Origin: Salinibacterium sp.
GTDB taxonomy: Bacteria; Actinomycetota; Actinomycetes; Actinomycetales; Microbacteriaceae
Assembly: GCA_019638845.1 (NCBI GenBank)
Contig: JAHBSZ010000001.1
Span: forward strand, 248,001 to 312,000
Length of the DNA: 64,000 nucleotides
Direction: 5' to 3'
Part shown: piece by piece, positions 42,810 to 51,759 of the stretch
How the letters are laid out: each line of letters begins with the position of its first letter
Position numbering within the stretch: the stretch's first letter is position 1
Made by a program: the position numbers and the translations under genes
The notes under the pieces: generated by a model
What the model saw: the letters and a program-made list of their open reading frames with translations, nothing else
What the model was told of the DNA's origin: nothing
Databases searched by the model: none

Positions 42810-44059
42810 GCTACGCGCCACCAGAAGAAAACACCCTCGGGGTCATCCTCGGTCGCGGAAAACGTCGCGAAGCCGACGCCACTCGCCGGGTCATCGGCGC
42901 CGCAACCCCGCATCGCTCCAGTCTGGGCACCGGGTTTATTGCGATCGGTGCTGCGATCGTGTGTGGATTGCGTGCAATCTACGGATTCGCGTGGTTCGCT
43001 GGGCAAGTCGCTACGGGCGAGGTCTATGCCGAATTGTGGCCGGCCGCAACTGCCTGGGGCGTTCTTATCGCGGTGCTTGTCGCCACCTTCGTCGTCTCGC
43101 GCGTGCTCGGACACCTCCCCGACTGGATGTTCGCGATCTTCCTCGTCGGCCTCACCGCCGCTGTTGTCCTCGATCTGTATTCGATCTGGCCACTGCACGA
43201 CATCGGACGACACGGGACCGCCGCGATCACAGCCGGAATGGGACTCGTCGTCGTCCTCACCCTCCGCCGGACCGGTGAACTTCTCATTGCCGTGAGCGTG
43301 CTCGGTGCAGGCCTCCTCGCCGCGATGATCATCAACACCCCGTGGGACCTGAGCTATCTCGCACCCCAGCTGACTGCTCTCGCCTTCGCAGTCCTTCCGG
43401 CGGTCATCGGTGTCGTCGTCATCAGCGGGTTCCGCCGGCTCGTGCAGGTCGAACTTGACCGGGTACTCGTGCAAAGCACGGTCTCCGCGCCACGATTCGC
43501 CGTGGGCATGATGGCCTCAGAAGAGCTCGCCCGTCTTGACCTCGCGGCGGAGGAACTTCTCGACACGGTGGCGACCGGGAACGTAAAACTCCCGCTCGAG
43601 CCCAAGACGGCGTCCGTCGCCGCGTCACTGGCCACGGAACTACGCCTGCACCTCATCGAGGGGAGACGGGAAACCTGGCTGTATCACGCGATCACCGAAT
43701 CCGACCATCTCGGCAAGGCCGTCACCCTCCACGACAAGTCGAGCCTGGCGGGGTTGCTCGACCCGCAGCAGCGGGACGGGCTCCTTTCTACCGCCTGGCT
43801 GCTCGTCAGCGATGGGACGAAAAACGTGAGCCGCAGCGTGCAGATCACGGTGGGGCCCGCGACGGATTCCCTCGAGACCCGCGAGGGTCGCAAGATCACC
43901 GTACCGATCGTCATCGAGTCAACGGGAGTTGCACGAAATCGTGTCGACCCGGCCACGTGGGAAGCCATCAGCCGGGTCGGGCAGTACAGTGACTCGACCC
44001 AAAACTCAAGTCTTCGAGTCGATATTGAATGTCTCGTGGACAACCCCGCCGACCAATAG
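42806..44059 (+). CDS. Membrane protein coupled to a two-component system, function unknown
   Basis: 417 residues. Six to seven hydrophobic helices (about 40-225) precede a cytoplasmic C-terminal half. This half includes a helical stretch (LARLDLAAEELLDTVATGNV; ASLATELRLHLIEGRRETWL) that resembles, in pattern only, the dimerisation helices of actinobacterial histidine kinases, but it has no phospho-His and no ATPase G-boxes. I read it as an accessory or pseudo-kinase partner. It overlaps the kinase gene by ATGA and precedes the response regulator by 21 bp. No known family is recognised. Confidence 0.6.
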   Translation: MSYAPPEENTLGVILGRGKRREADATRRVIGAATPHRSSLGTGFIAIGAAIVCGLRAIYGFAWFAGQVATGEVYAELWPAATAWGVLIAVLVATFVVSRVLGHLPDWMFAIFLVGLTAAVVLDLYSIWPLHDIGRHGTAAITAGMGLVVVLTLRRTGELLIAVSVLGAGLLAAMIINTPWDLSYLAPQLTALAFAVLPAVIGVVVISGFRRLVQVELDRVLVQSTVSAPRFAVGMMASEELARLDLAAEELLDTVATGNVKLPLEPKTASVAASLATELRLHLIEGRRETWLYHAITESDHLGKAVTLHDKSSLAGLLDPQQRDGLLSTAWLLVSDGTKNVSRSVQITVGPATDSLETREGRKITVPIVIESTGVARNRVDPATWEAISRVGQYSDSTQNSSLRVDIECLVDNPADQ

Positions 44060-44080
44060 CCCAACCGAAGGATTACTATC

Positions 44081-44752
44081 GTGCCCGATTCGACTGACCG
44101 CATCCGCGTAGCCCTCGTCGACGACCACCGGATGCTCTTGGGTGCCCTCACGGAGTGGATAGGCAACGCCGCAGACGACATTGCGATGGTCGCGGCTGTA
44201 CCGACTTGGCCCGAACTGATCATGCACTCCGAGTTCCCGGTCGACGTCGTGCTCCTCGACCTCGACTTGAAGGACAACATCCCGGTGTCACTCAAGATCA
44301 ACACCCTGAAGACCACGGGCGTCCGGGTTGTGCTCATGAGCACCTACTCGGAGCCGAACGTCGTCAGGGAAGCGCTAGCGGCCGGCGCCCTCGGCTACCT
44401 CGTCAAGAGCGAAGACGCCAACATGATCGTCGAGGCCATCCGTGCCGCGGCCAAGGGCGAGTCGTTCGTCTCGGCAGAGCTCGACCTCGCGCTCAACGCG
44501 GGTGAAGTTGGCGGCTCCCCCAAACTCTCCGCCCAGGAGCGCCGTGTCATGGCGCTCTACGGTGGTGGCGAGCCGGTGAAGGCGGTCGCCTTCCAACTCA
44601 GCATCTCTGAGGAGACGGCAAAGAGCTACCTCAAGCGTATCCGCGAGAAGTACCGGGTCGCTGGCTTCGACGTCGGCACCAAGGTGGCCCTCCGCAAGCG
44701 TGCCATCGAAGATGGAATCCTCGTCGAGAGCGACCTGCCGCGCCAGTTCTGA
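44081..44752 (+). CDS. NarL/LuxR-family response regulator
   Basis: 223 residues. Receiver domain with the acidic pair in VALVDDHRMLL and phospho-acceptor Asp60 in VVLLDLDLKD, then KSEDA as the Lys loop. The C-terminal HTH has KLSAQERRVMALYGGGEPVK and EETAKSYLKRIREKY. The GTG at 44081 follows GAAGGA. It is the output of the kinase and membrane protein upstream. Target genes are unknown. Confidence 0.92.
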   Translation: MPDSTDRIRVALVDDHRMLLGALTEWIGNAADDIAMVAAVPTWPELIMHSEFPVDVVLLDLDLKDNIPVSLKINTLKTTGVRVVLMSTYSEPNVVREALAAGALGYLVKSEDANMIVEAIRAAAKGESFVSAELDLALNAGEVGGSPKLSAQERRVMALYGGGEPVKAVAFQLSISEETAKSYLKRIREKYRVAGFDVGTKVALRKRAIEDGILVESDLPRQF

Positions 44753-44777
44753 TCTACCGGTTCGGAGGGCGAATCCC

Positions 44778-45176
44778 ATGTCTGTCGGCTCCACCGATCT
44801 CGCCGCAATGCTCGCGACCCTCGACGCTGCTGCAAGGCCAGACGACTACGTCTATGTGGTCGTGGACCCCGCGCACCCCATCGTGGAGCTCGCGGCGGCG
44901 ACGGTTCACGAAGAGGAGGGTCTCACTGTCGTTGCGCGCCGCGTCGATGCCGACCGGCTGGGGCTGTCCTACGACTTCGTTGCTACCTGGTTGACCCTGA
45001 CGGTTCACTCGTCGCTTGAGGCGGTAGGGCTTACTGCCGCGTTCTCCGCAGCCCTGGGCGATGCGGGTATCAGCTGCAACGTGATCGCGGGTTTCCACCA
45101 CGATCATTTGCTCGTTCCGGCATCGGAGCGAGATCGCGCTCTGGCCGCCATCCACGCCCTGCGAACGAAGGGCTGA
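44778..45176 (+). CDS. ACT-domain protein
   Basis: 132 residues: MSVGSTDLAAMLA start after GGAGG (44764-44768), then an ACT-type fold (YVYVVVDPAHP; LTVVARRVDADRLG; AGISCNVIAGFHHDHLLVP). ACT domains bind amino acids and regulate enzymes, but this standalone DUF2241-like form has no established partner. It lies 25 bp after the response regulator and may be co-transcribed. Confidence 0.82.
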   Translation: MSVGSTDLAAMLATLDAAARPDDYVYVVVDPAHPIVELAAATVHEEEGLTVVARRVDADRLGLSYDFVATWLTLTVHSSLEAVGLTAAFSAALGDAGISCNVIAGFHHDHLLVPASERDRALAAIHALRTKG

Positions 45177-45188
45177 ACGGGCGCGGGC

Positions 45189-46406
45189 TTATCCCGCCAG
45201 TTCTGACCGGGGTGCGCCTCGTCGCTCAAGACCGAGACTGATCACGGCCAGTGCGACGCCCGGAACACAGAGCAGAAGCCCGACCCAGGTCGGCGACAGG
45301 TAGCCGAGACCCGCCGCGATCGTGACTCCACCGAGGTAAGCGCCAAGGCTGTTGCCAATGTTGAGGGCCGAGTGGTTTATCGCCGCGGCGAGCGATTGTG
45401 CGTCGCCCGCGACATCCATCAGTCTGGTCTGGATTGTGGGCGAAAGGGCCGATGCTGCAGCACCCACGAGGAAGCTGAAGAAGAAGAGCCCGACCGGCCA
45501 CTGGGCAGTGAGCGCGAACCCGGCCAAAGAGATCGCGAAAATCCCGAAGCACACGAAGAGCGTGCCCATGACATGGTGATCAGCGGCGCGCCCGCCGGCG
45601 AAGTTCCCGATAGTCATGCCGAGCCCCGCTGCGGCGAGAACCCAGGGAAGCAACCCTGGATCGAGCTTGGAGACGTTGGCTGCGACCGGAGCGATGTACG
45701 TGTAGACGGCAAAGAAGCCGCCAAATCCGAGCGAGCCGAGAAGAAGTGTGAGCCACACCTGCGGCCGCCTAAACACGCGAAGTTCGCGGCGCATGGTCGC
45801 CGCCGGATCGCCCGCCTGCAACGGCACCAGGAATGCGACCGCGACAAACGTGAGGACGAACACAGCGGTCACCGCGAGGTACGCCGCACGCCACCCCGCC
45901 TGCTGCCCGAGGAACGTGACCGCGGGCACGCCTACGACATTGGCAATCGTGAGCCCCGCGAGCACCATGGCGACCCCTCGCCCACGCTTTCCCGGACCCA
46001 TGAGTGAGGCCGCAACGAGCGCCGCGATTCCGAAATAGGCGCCATGCGGGAGCGCTGCCACAAACCGCGCGACCAGCAGGAGGCCGAAGGTGGGCAGTAG
46101 CGCGGAGGCGATGCTACCGAGGACGAAGACTCCCACACACGCGAGCAGCAGTTGTTTTCGTGGGAAGCGTGCGGCGAGGGCGGCGATTGTCGGGGCACCA
46201 ACGACCACTCCGAGCGCGTAGGCGGCAACGAGCCATCCGGCCTGAGCATTTGCACGTTCATGGGAGACCGCCCAGAGGTCGGGCAGGAGATCGGCCGCCA
46301 GGTTGGGAAGCAGCCCCATCGCCACGAACTCGGTAAGTCCGATGCCGAATCCGCCGAGGGCGAGAGCGAGAATCGCGAGGTGGGTACGAGCTGGGGAGAG
46401 AGACAT
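45189..46406 (-). CDS. MFS transporter (AraJ/YdhP-like)
   Basis: 405 residues, twelve helices, similar in pattern to the arabinose-polymer/drug efflux group: FGIGLTEFVAMGLLPNLAAD in helix 1, then VVGAPTIAALAARFPRKQLL as motif A. It probably exports small molecules. ATG at 46406. It follows the GT87-like gene on the same strand after 56 bp and converges on the ACT gene across 12 bp. Confidence 0.87.
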   Translation of the reverse strand: MSLSPARTHLAILALALGGFGIGLTEFVAMGLLPNLAADLLPDLWAVSHERANAQAGWLVAAYALGVVVGAPTIAALAARFPRKQLLLACVGVFVLGSIASALLPTFGLLLVARFVAALPHGAYFGIAALVAASLMGPGKRGRGVAMVLAGLTIANVVGVPAVTFLGQQAGWRAAYLAVTAVFVLTFVAVAFLVPLQAGDPAATMRRELRVFRRPQVWLTLLLGSLGFGGFFAVYTYIAPVAANVSKLDPGLLPWVLAAAGLGMTIGNFAGGRAADHHVMGTLFVCFGIFAISLAGFALTAQWPVGLFFFSFLVGAAASALSPTIQTRLMDVAGDAQSLAAAINHSALNIGNSLGAYLGGVTIAAGLGYLSPTWVGLLLCVPGVALAVISLGLERRGAPRSELAG

Positions 46407-46462
46407 GCTGGCCGATCATGTGAGAGACGGAGGACGTGCTCACCGTCGAGCCGCGGACAAGT

Positions 46463-47758
46463 CTACGACCGGTTGGCTCCATCGACTCGGTGCGTGAACG
46501 GCCACACCGACGGCAACCACTCGACGTTCGGGTCGTCGTCGGCACCCGGCTGCTGGGGGGCACGGATCACCGCCAGAATCGCCCAACCCAGAAGCACGAA
46601 CTCGAGGATGTTCCGCACGGTGAGCACGATGAGGAGCATCGGGTTGAGACGGAGCACGTCGAGGTAGAGATAGGGATACAACACCTGCGTCAGACCGGCA
46701 ATCACAAGGACAAGAGCGGCGGGGAATCGGAATGAACGCCCGTGCCCTGCAGCGCTCGTGGCCAAACCCAGCACTACGGGCACCGCAAGCCATCCGATGA
46801 ACTGGGGCGAACCGACCTTGTTAACCGCGATCAGGGCCGCGACGAGCGCGAGAGTGAGCGGGGGAAAAAGGTCACCCGCGGATGCCCCGACCCGGCTTGC
46901 CCGGATCCCCAGAGCCGCGATCGCCGCCACCGTGATCCCGAGGAGGAGGGTCATCAATGCCGCCGCGATCTCGATGCCGGGTCCCCGCACCTGGTAGGTG
47001 AGGATCTGATGGTTGTAATACACCGCCGCGCCCGGCACGCGCACAAATGCCTGCCAAAGCCACGGTGTGGCAATGGGCGCCTCGACCTGCACTCCCCGAC
47101 CGGTCTGTTGGGAAATGAAGCTGAACACGTTGAGGCCACTTCCTAGTGCGAGCGCGACAACGATGACAGCGCCCGAGACCACCAGAACGGCGACGAAGAT
47201 GCGCCCGCGATCCCTCAGCGCGATGAGTGCAGCCCCGATAATCGCCGCGGGCCAGACCTTGGTCCAGGTCGCCAGCGCGAGGATCACCGCCGCAGTGCGG
47301 GGGCGGGTGGCGATGAGCGTCACTCCGACTAGGGCGAGCGGCACCGTCACGGAGTCGATTCGCCCGAGAGCGATCGGCCCCAGAAGCAGCAGGAACCCGA
47401 CCCACCACCACGCGACCCCTTTCCGCCCCGGCGATCGGCCCCAACCCGTGATGAAGCCGAAAGCGACGGCATCCAGAACCATGATCATGGTGAGCCAAGT
47501 CGCGCCGTACTGCTCGGGGCCGAAGACCGTCGCTGCGAACATCGGAACGAGCGCGAGAACCGGATACACCCACACGCTGTCGATGCCGACCCAGAAGTTG
47601 GCGACGGTTGCCTGGTCCATCCAGAACTTGTAGACGATGGTGACGTCGCCCAAGGGAAGACCCGGCGCGTACAGGTTGAGCAGCCCGAGCCACAGGTGTA
47701 CAAGGATGAACGCCCCCCAGATTATTGCTGGGTTGCGTACGACGGTCCCGAGATTCAC
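46463..47758 (-). CDS. Polytopic glycosyltransferase, GT87/DUF2029-like
   Basis: 431 residues with about 10 hydrophobic helices. A short DxxWVYP-type region near residue 50 (GIDSVWVYPVLALVP) and a loop GRIDSVTVPLALVG fit the polyprenol-phosphate-mannose-dependent mannosyltransferases of actinobacteria. No soluble catalytic domain is present, as expected. GTG at 47758 is preferred to 47764, because TACGCT lies 6 nt upstream. A cell-envelope glycosylation role is inferred. Confidence 0.78.
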   Translation of the reverse strand: MNLGTVVRNPAIIWGAFILVHLWLGLLNLYAPGLPLGDVTIVYKFWMDQATVANFWVGIDSVWVYPVLALVPMFAATVFGPEQYGATWLTMIMVLDAVAFGFITGWGRSPGRKGVAWWWVGFLLLLGPIALGRIDSVTVPLALVGVTLIATRPRTAAVILALATWTKVWPAAIIGAALIALRDRGRIFVAVLVVSGAVIVVALALGSGLNVFSFISQQTGRGVQVEAPIATPWLWQAFVRVPGAAVYYNHQILTYQVRGPGIEIAAALMTLLLGITVAAIAALGIRASRVGASAGDLFPPLTLALVAALIAVNKVGSPQFIGWLAVPVVLGLATSAAGHGRSFRFPAALVLVIAGLTQVLYPYLYLDVLRLNPMLLIVLTVRNILEFVLLGWAILAVIRAPQQPGADDDPNVEWLPSVWPFTHRVDGANRS

Positions 47759-47764
47759 TCGCAC

Positions 47765-47770
47765 AGCGTA
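47765..47770 (-). promoter_or_regulatory. -10 box of the GT87-like gene (leaderless type)
   Basis: TACGCT on the minus strand, 6 nt before the GTG at 47758. Confidence 0.5.
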
Positions 47771-47856
47771 GCCCGGTAATAATTCGTCCCGAGGTCGCCC
47801 ACGCGCGCACTGCTGCGGGATGATGGGAACACACAGCATCCCCCTAGGAGACAGCC

Positions 47857-48702
47857 ATGACACGCACAGCCCTTCGTCGCACCCTGGCCGTGGCGGCAGC
47901 CGCGAGCCTCGCCCTCTCGCTCGCCGCCTGCGCGCCGAGCACCACGCCCGCAGGCGATGCCGCAAGCGGATATGTGACCGACGGAAAGCTCACCATCGGA
48001 ACCGGTGAGCCCGCCTACTACCCGTGGGTTATCGATGACAAGCCAGAGTCTGGCGAAGGCTTCGAAGCCGCAATCGCCTATGCGGTCGCCGAAGAACTCG
48101 GCTTCTCGAAGGACGACGTCGTGTGGGTTCGCACCACGTTCGACGAGGCAATCGCCCCCGGCGCCAAGAGCTTCGACTTCAACCTCCAGCAGTTCTCCAT
48201 CACCGACGAGCGCAAGCAGAACGTCGACTTCAGCTCGCCGTACTACGAGACCACTCAGGTCGTCATCACGACGGAGAGCTCGAAGGCCGCTGGCGCAAAG
48301 TCCATCGCCGACCTCAAGGGATTGTTGATCGGCGCGCAGACCGGCACCACGAGCTTCGATGCCGTCGAGCAGATCATCAAGCCAACCGCAGGTGCACAGG
48401 TCTTCAACACCAACGACGACGCGAAGCTGGCACTCGAAAGCGGTACCGTCGACGCGATTGTCGTTGACCTCCCGACGGCGTTCTACCTCACCGGAGTCGA
48501 GCTCACCGGTGGACTCATCATCGGACAACTCCCCCTGAGCGATGGAAAGAGTGGCGACGAGTTCGGTCTCGTCCTTCCGAAAGACAGCCCGCTGACCGCG
48601 AAGGTCACCGCGGCGGTTGACGCCCTGCGTGCCAATGGGACGCTCGCCGACATTGCGGCGCAGTGGCTCGCGGATGCCGCTGATGCACCAGTCCTGAAGT
48701 AG
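47857..48702 (+). CDS. Amino-acid ABC transporter substrate-binding lipoprotein
   Basis: 281 residues, lipoprotein signal with lipobox LSLAAC (lipid Cys about residue 27) and the family-3 binding-protein fold (KLTIGTGEPAYYPWVIDDKP; GFEAAIAYAVAEELGF; DLKGLLIGAQTGTTSFDAVE). Binds a polar or charged amino acid, or a related compound, outside the membrane. The permease and ATPase follow. The ATG has TAGGAGA upstream. Confidence 0.92.
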   Translation: MTRTALRRTLAVAAAASLALSLAACAPSTTPAGDAASGYVTDGKLTIGTGEPAYYPWVIDDKPESGEGFEAAIAYAVAEELGFSKDDVVWVRTTFDEAIAPGAKSFDFNLQQFSITDERKQNVDFSSPYYETTQVVITTESSKAAGAKSIADLKGLLIGAQTGTTSFDAVEQIIKPTAGAQVFNTNDDAKLALESGTVDAIVVDLPTAFYLTGVELTGGLIIGQLPLSDGKSGDEFGLVLPKDSPLTAKVTAAVDALRANGTLADIAAQWLADAADAPVLK

Positions 48703-48708
48703 CAGTAG

Positions 48709-48714
48709 TAGCGT
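48709..48714 (+). promoter_or_regulatory. Internal -10 box before the amino-acid permease (leaderless type)
   Basis: TAGCGT, 6 nt before the GTG at 48721, allowing permease expression without the binding protein. Confidence 0.45.
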
Positions 48715-48720
48715 TACCGG

Positions 48721-49584
48721 GTGATTGACGAGAAGGCCCGGCGGCCCAGCGAGATTGAACTGGGGCGCCGGGCCTTCCGCCGTCGGCAGGGAATTCGGTC
48801 AGTTCTCGTGAGCCTCGCGAGCACAATCGTGCTTGCGGCGGTGGCGTGGATCACCATCATCAACACGCCCGGCTGGTCGCGAGTGCAGGAAACGTTCTTC
48901 AACCCCGAGGTTGCGCTCCAGGCGCTCCCCCGGGTCGGGGAAGGGTTCTTGCTCAACATCCGCGTGCTGCTGTTCGCGGCAGTGGGCGTTCTCGTGCTGA
49001 GCATCACGCTCGCGGGCATCCGCACCCTGCGTGGCGCCGTGTTCTTCCCGTTGCGCGCGCTCGCAGCGGGCTACACGGACCTCTTCCGAGGTATGCCGCT
49101 CATCATCACGCTGTACCTCGTCGGTTTCGGCATCCCCGGGCTGATCGGTTCCGGGGGGCCGCGCATCCCCTCCGAGGTGCTGGGAACTATCGCCCTCATC
49201 CTCACCTACTCGGCCTACGTGTCAGAAGTGTTCCGCGCGGGCATCGAGGCCGTGCATCCATCACAGCGTCTCGCCGCCCGCTCACTCGGGCTTTCACACG
49301 GCGCGTCGATGCGGCTCATCATCCTGCCGCAGGCCGTGCGCAAAGTTACTCCCGCGCTCATGAACGATTTCGTTGCGATGCAGAAAGACGTCGGCCTGAT
49401 CTCGGTGCTCGGCGCAGTCGACGCGGTGCGCGCCGCCCAGATCGAGACCAGTCACGCCTTCAACTTCACCCCTTACGTCGTCGCTGGGCTGCTGTTCGTG
49501 CTACTCGCCCTGCCGATGATCCGATTCACCGACTGGTACACAGCGCGATTGCGTGAACGTGAGCAGATCGGCGGAATCGTATGA
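48721..49584 (+). CDS. Amino-acid ABC transporter permease
   Basis: 287 residues from a GTG. The N-terminal 40 residues are charged and cytoplasmic, followed by the usual HisM-type five to six helices. The EAA loop is at IEAVHPSQRLAARSLGLSHG, and the segment FRGMPLIITLYLVGFGIPGL is typical of polar amino-acid permeases. ATGA overlap with the ATPase. Preceded by an internal -10 hexamer. Confidence 0.92.
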   Translation: MIDEKARRPSEIELGRRAFRRRQGIRSVLVSLASTIVLAAVAWITIINTPGWSRVQETFFNPEVALQALPRVGEGFLLNIRVLLFAAVGVLVLSITLAGIRTLRGAVFFPLRALAAGYTDLFRGMPLIITLYLVGFGIPGLIGSGGPRIPSEVLGTIALILTYSAYVSEVFRAGIEAVHPSQRLAARSLGLSHGASMRLIILPQAVRKVTPALMNDFVAMQKDVGLISVLGAVDAVRAAQIETSHAFNFTPYVVAGLLFVLLALPMIRFTDWYTARLREREQIGGIV

Positions 49585-50330
49585 CCGCGTCGAAGTCCGC
49601 CGAGGTCTTGCGACTGGAGAACATCTGGAAGTCGTATGGCGACACCAGTGTTCTGCGGGGGATAGACCTCGCCATCAACTCGCACGAAGTCGTCGCCCTC
49701 ATCGGTGCGAGCGGCTCAGGCAAGTCCACGCTGTTGCGCACGATCAACCTCCTCGACGCCATCGATGACGGCCAGATCTGGCTCTCGGGTACGGACATCT
49801 CGACCCCGGCCACCAAGTCCGACACCGTGCGCGCTCGCATCGGCATCGTGTTCCAGCACTACAACCTCTTCCCCCACCTGTCGGTGCTCGACAACGTGAC
49901 CCTCGCCTCTCGACACGTGCTCCGGATGCCCCGCGCCGAGGCCGAGGCGCGTGGGCTCGAGTTGCTCACCCGCATCGGGCTCGCCGAACATGCCCGCTCG
50001 TTCCCCGATCGGCTCTCGGGTGGGCAGCAACAGCGTGCCGCGATCGTGCGCGCCGTCGCCACCAACCCCGAACTGCTGCTCCTCGACGAAATCACGAGTG
50101 CGCTCGACCCGGAGCTCGTCACCGAGGTATTAGACCTGGTGCGCGGTCTCAAGAACGACGGTACGACGATAGTCATGGCCACCCACGAGATGGCATTCGC
50201 GCGGGACGTCGCCGACCGGGTCGTGTTCCTCGACCGCGGAACCATCGCCGAACAGGGCACGCCAGCGCAAGTGTTCGGCGCACCGCGGGAGGCGCGCACG
50301 CGCGAGTTCCTGTCCCGCTTTCTGGGCTAG
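49581..50330 (+). CDS. Amino-acid ABC transporter ATP-binding protein
   Basis: 249 residues: Walker A GASGSGKSTLLRTI, signature LSGGQQQRAAIVRAVA, Walker B LLLLDEITSALDPEL, switch His in VMATHEMAFARD. Typical GlnQ/HisP group. Walker B reads DEITSALDP, as in many polar amino-acid importers. The stop overlaps the convergent nnrD gene by 4 bp. Confidence 0.95.
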   Translation: MTASKSAEVLRLENIWKSYGDTSVLRGIDLAINSHEVVALIGASGSGKSTLLRTINLLDAIDDGQIWLSGTDISTPATKSDTVRARIGIVFQHYNLFPHLSVLDNVTLASRHVLRMPRAEAEARGLELLTRIGLAEHARSFPDRLSGGQQQRAAIVRAVATNPELLLLDEITSALDPELVTEVLDLVRGLKNDGTTIVMATHEMAFARDVADRVVFLDRGTIAEQGTPAQVFGAPREARTREFLSRFLG

Positions 50331-51106
50331 GTGTTCAGCAAGTCCCTGACCGTTGCTGGCACCTGCGCGATGAGGTCGAGGATCGTGAATGGTCCCCCCG
50401 CCCGCTCACCCGCACGCCCGTGGATGAGCGCCGCCGTTGCCGCGAGCGGCGCAAGAGGTGCCGTGCTGTTGGTTGCGACGAGTGCGCCGAGGATTCCCGC
50501 GAGCGCATCGCCCGAGCCGGCAGTGGCGAGCCACGTCGTTGGGCTCGTCACGGTCAGGGCGTGATCGGGGCCGCACACGTAGGTCGTATGACCTTTGAGC
50601 AGCACTGTAACGCCCAGCTCGTCGGCGGTCCGCCGAGCGAAGCCCGCGGGGTCGGCAGAGACTTTCGCACGGGTGATCCCGAGCACCCGGGCGAGCTCCC
50701 CGTGGTGGGGTGTGATCACGACGGACCCCGTCGCGCGGTCGTGGAGATCGAGCGCTCCCCCGTCGAGGATCGTGGGCACGCCCTGTACCAGTGCCGTGAG
50801 CAGCGGCTCGAGCTGACGTTCGATGTGGTCGATTCCCGAGCCCAATAACCACGCCTGCACCCGCCCGTCAGCGGTCACGACCTCCGGCCTGCGGTGTAGG
50901 ACGAGTTCGCGCGCCTCGCCCGCGTAACGCACCATCCCCACGCCCGTGTGCAGCGCAGCCTCGACGCCGAGCACTGCCGCGCCCGGGTACATCGCAGACC
51001 CCGTCATCACCCCGAGTACACCGCGCGTGTACTTGTCGTCGTCGACTCGCGGCACCGCGATGCAGGCGGAAGCGGCATCCGGAGTCCACTCGGTGTAGGA
51101 GGTCAT
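50327..51106 (-). CDS. nnrD: ADP-dependent NAD(P)H-hydrate dehydratase
   Basis: 259 residues, ribokinase-like fold. Repairs damaged (hydrated) NADH and NADPH using ADP. PHHGELARVLG and the phosphate-binding loop TAGSGDALAG are diagnostic; the KGHTTYV segment is also conserved. The epimerase (NnrE) domain that is fused to NnrD in many bacteria is absent, and no nnrE is adjacent. ATG at 51106 with TATCGT 7 nt upstream, 23 bp from a divergent gene. Confidence 0.9.
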   Translation of the reverse strand: MTSYTEWTPDAASACIAVPRVDDDKYTRGVLGVMTGSAMYPGAAVLGVEAALHTGVGMVRYAGEARELVLHRRPEVVTADGRVQAWLLGSGIDHIERQLEPLLTALVQGVPTILDGGALDLHDRATGSVVITPHHGELARVLGITRAKVSADPAGFARRTADELGVTVLLKGHTTYVCGPDHALTVTSPTTWLATAGSGDALAGILGALVATNSTAPLAPLAATAALIHGRAGERAGGPFTILDLIAQVPATVRDLLNT

Positions 51107-51113
51107 GTGTCTC

Positions 51114-51119
51114 ACGATA
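51114..51119 (-). promoter_or_regulatory. -10 box of nnrD
   Basis: TATCGT on the minus strand, 7 nt before the ATG at 51106; shares two bases with the opposing box at 51118-51123. Confidence 0.55.
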
Positions 51120-51123
51120 GTTT
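51118..51123 (+). promoter_or_regulatory. -10 box of the HAD/EamA operon
   Basis: TAGTTT, 6 nt before the GTG at 51130. Confidence 0.55.
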
Positions 51124-51129
51124 GGGCGC

Positions 51130-51759
51130 GTGGCTATCAGCATCCCAAACCGCGTTGTCGTCTTCGACTACGGCGAGGTCATCTCGCGATCGCCGAGTGA
51201 ACAGGACCGCGCCGCGCTGGTTGCGGTCGCCGGATGCCCCGAGCCCGCGTTCTGGACTGCATACTGGGCCCACCGCGACGGTCTCGACCAGGGCACCACG
51301 AGTGTGCCCGAGTATTGGGCGCTCGTCGCGGCCGACCTCGGAGTCAGGTGGCGGGCCTCTACTGTTCACGCCCTGTGGGTCGCCGACTTCCGCAGCTGGT
51401 GGAGCGTGGAGCCCGGAACCCTCGACCTCATCGAAGAACTGTACCACGGCGGCACCCGCCTCGCGATCCTCTCCAACGCTGGCTTCGACTTCGCGAGCGG
51501 CTTCCGCGGATCACCCATGGCGCTGTTCTTCGAGCGCGTTTTCGTCAGTGCCGAGATGGCCGCCATCAAGCCCGACCCCGCGATCTACACCGAGGTGGCT
51601 GACGAGTTGGGCATCCGTCTCGACGAGATGATCTTCATCGACAACAAGTCGGTGAACACCGATGCTGCAGCGGAACTGGGTGTGACCGCCCACCACTTCA
51701 CGTCGGTAGCGGGTCTCGACGGCTTTCTCCATTCTCTTGCGACGCATGACCTCCGGTAG
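51130..51759 (+). CDS. HAD-superfamily hydrolase
   Basis: 209 residues. Motif I is unusual: VVVFDYGEVISRS gives DYGEV where the pattern DxDGT/V is expected, so the second Asp is replaced by Gly, as in several acid-phosphatase-like HAD proteins (DYGGV). Motif II AILSNAG, the Lys in AAIKPDPAIYTEV and motif IV MIFIDNKSVNTDAA are intact. Substrate unknown; probably a small phosphate ester. It overlaps EamA by 14 bp. Confidence 0.85.
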   Translation: MAISIPNRVVVFDYGEVISRSPSEQDRAALVAVAGCPEPAFWTAYWAHRDGLDQGTTSVPEYWALVAADLGVRWRASTVHALWVADFRSWWSVEPGTLDLIEELYHGGTRLAILSNAGFDFASGFRGSPMALFFERVFVSAEMAAIKPDPAIYTEVADELGIRLDEMIFIDNKSVNTDAAAELGVTAHHFTSVAGLDGFLHSLATHDLR

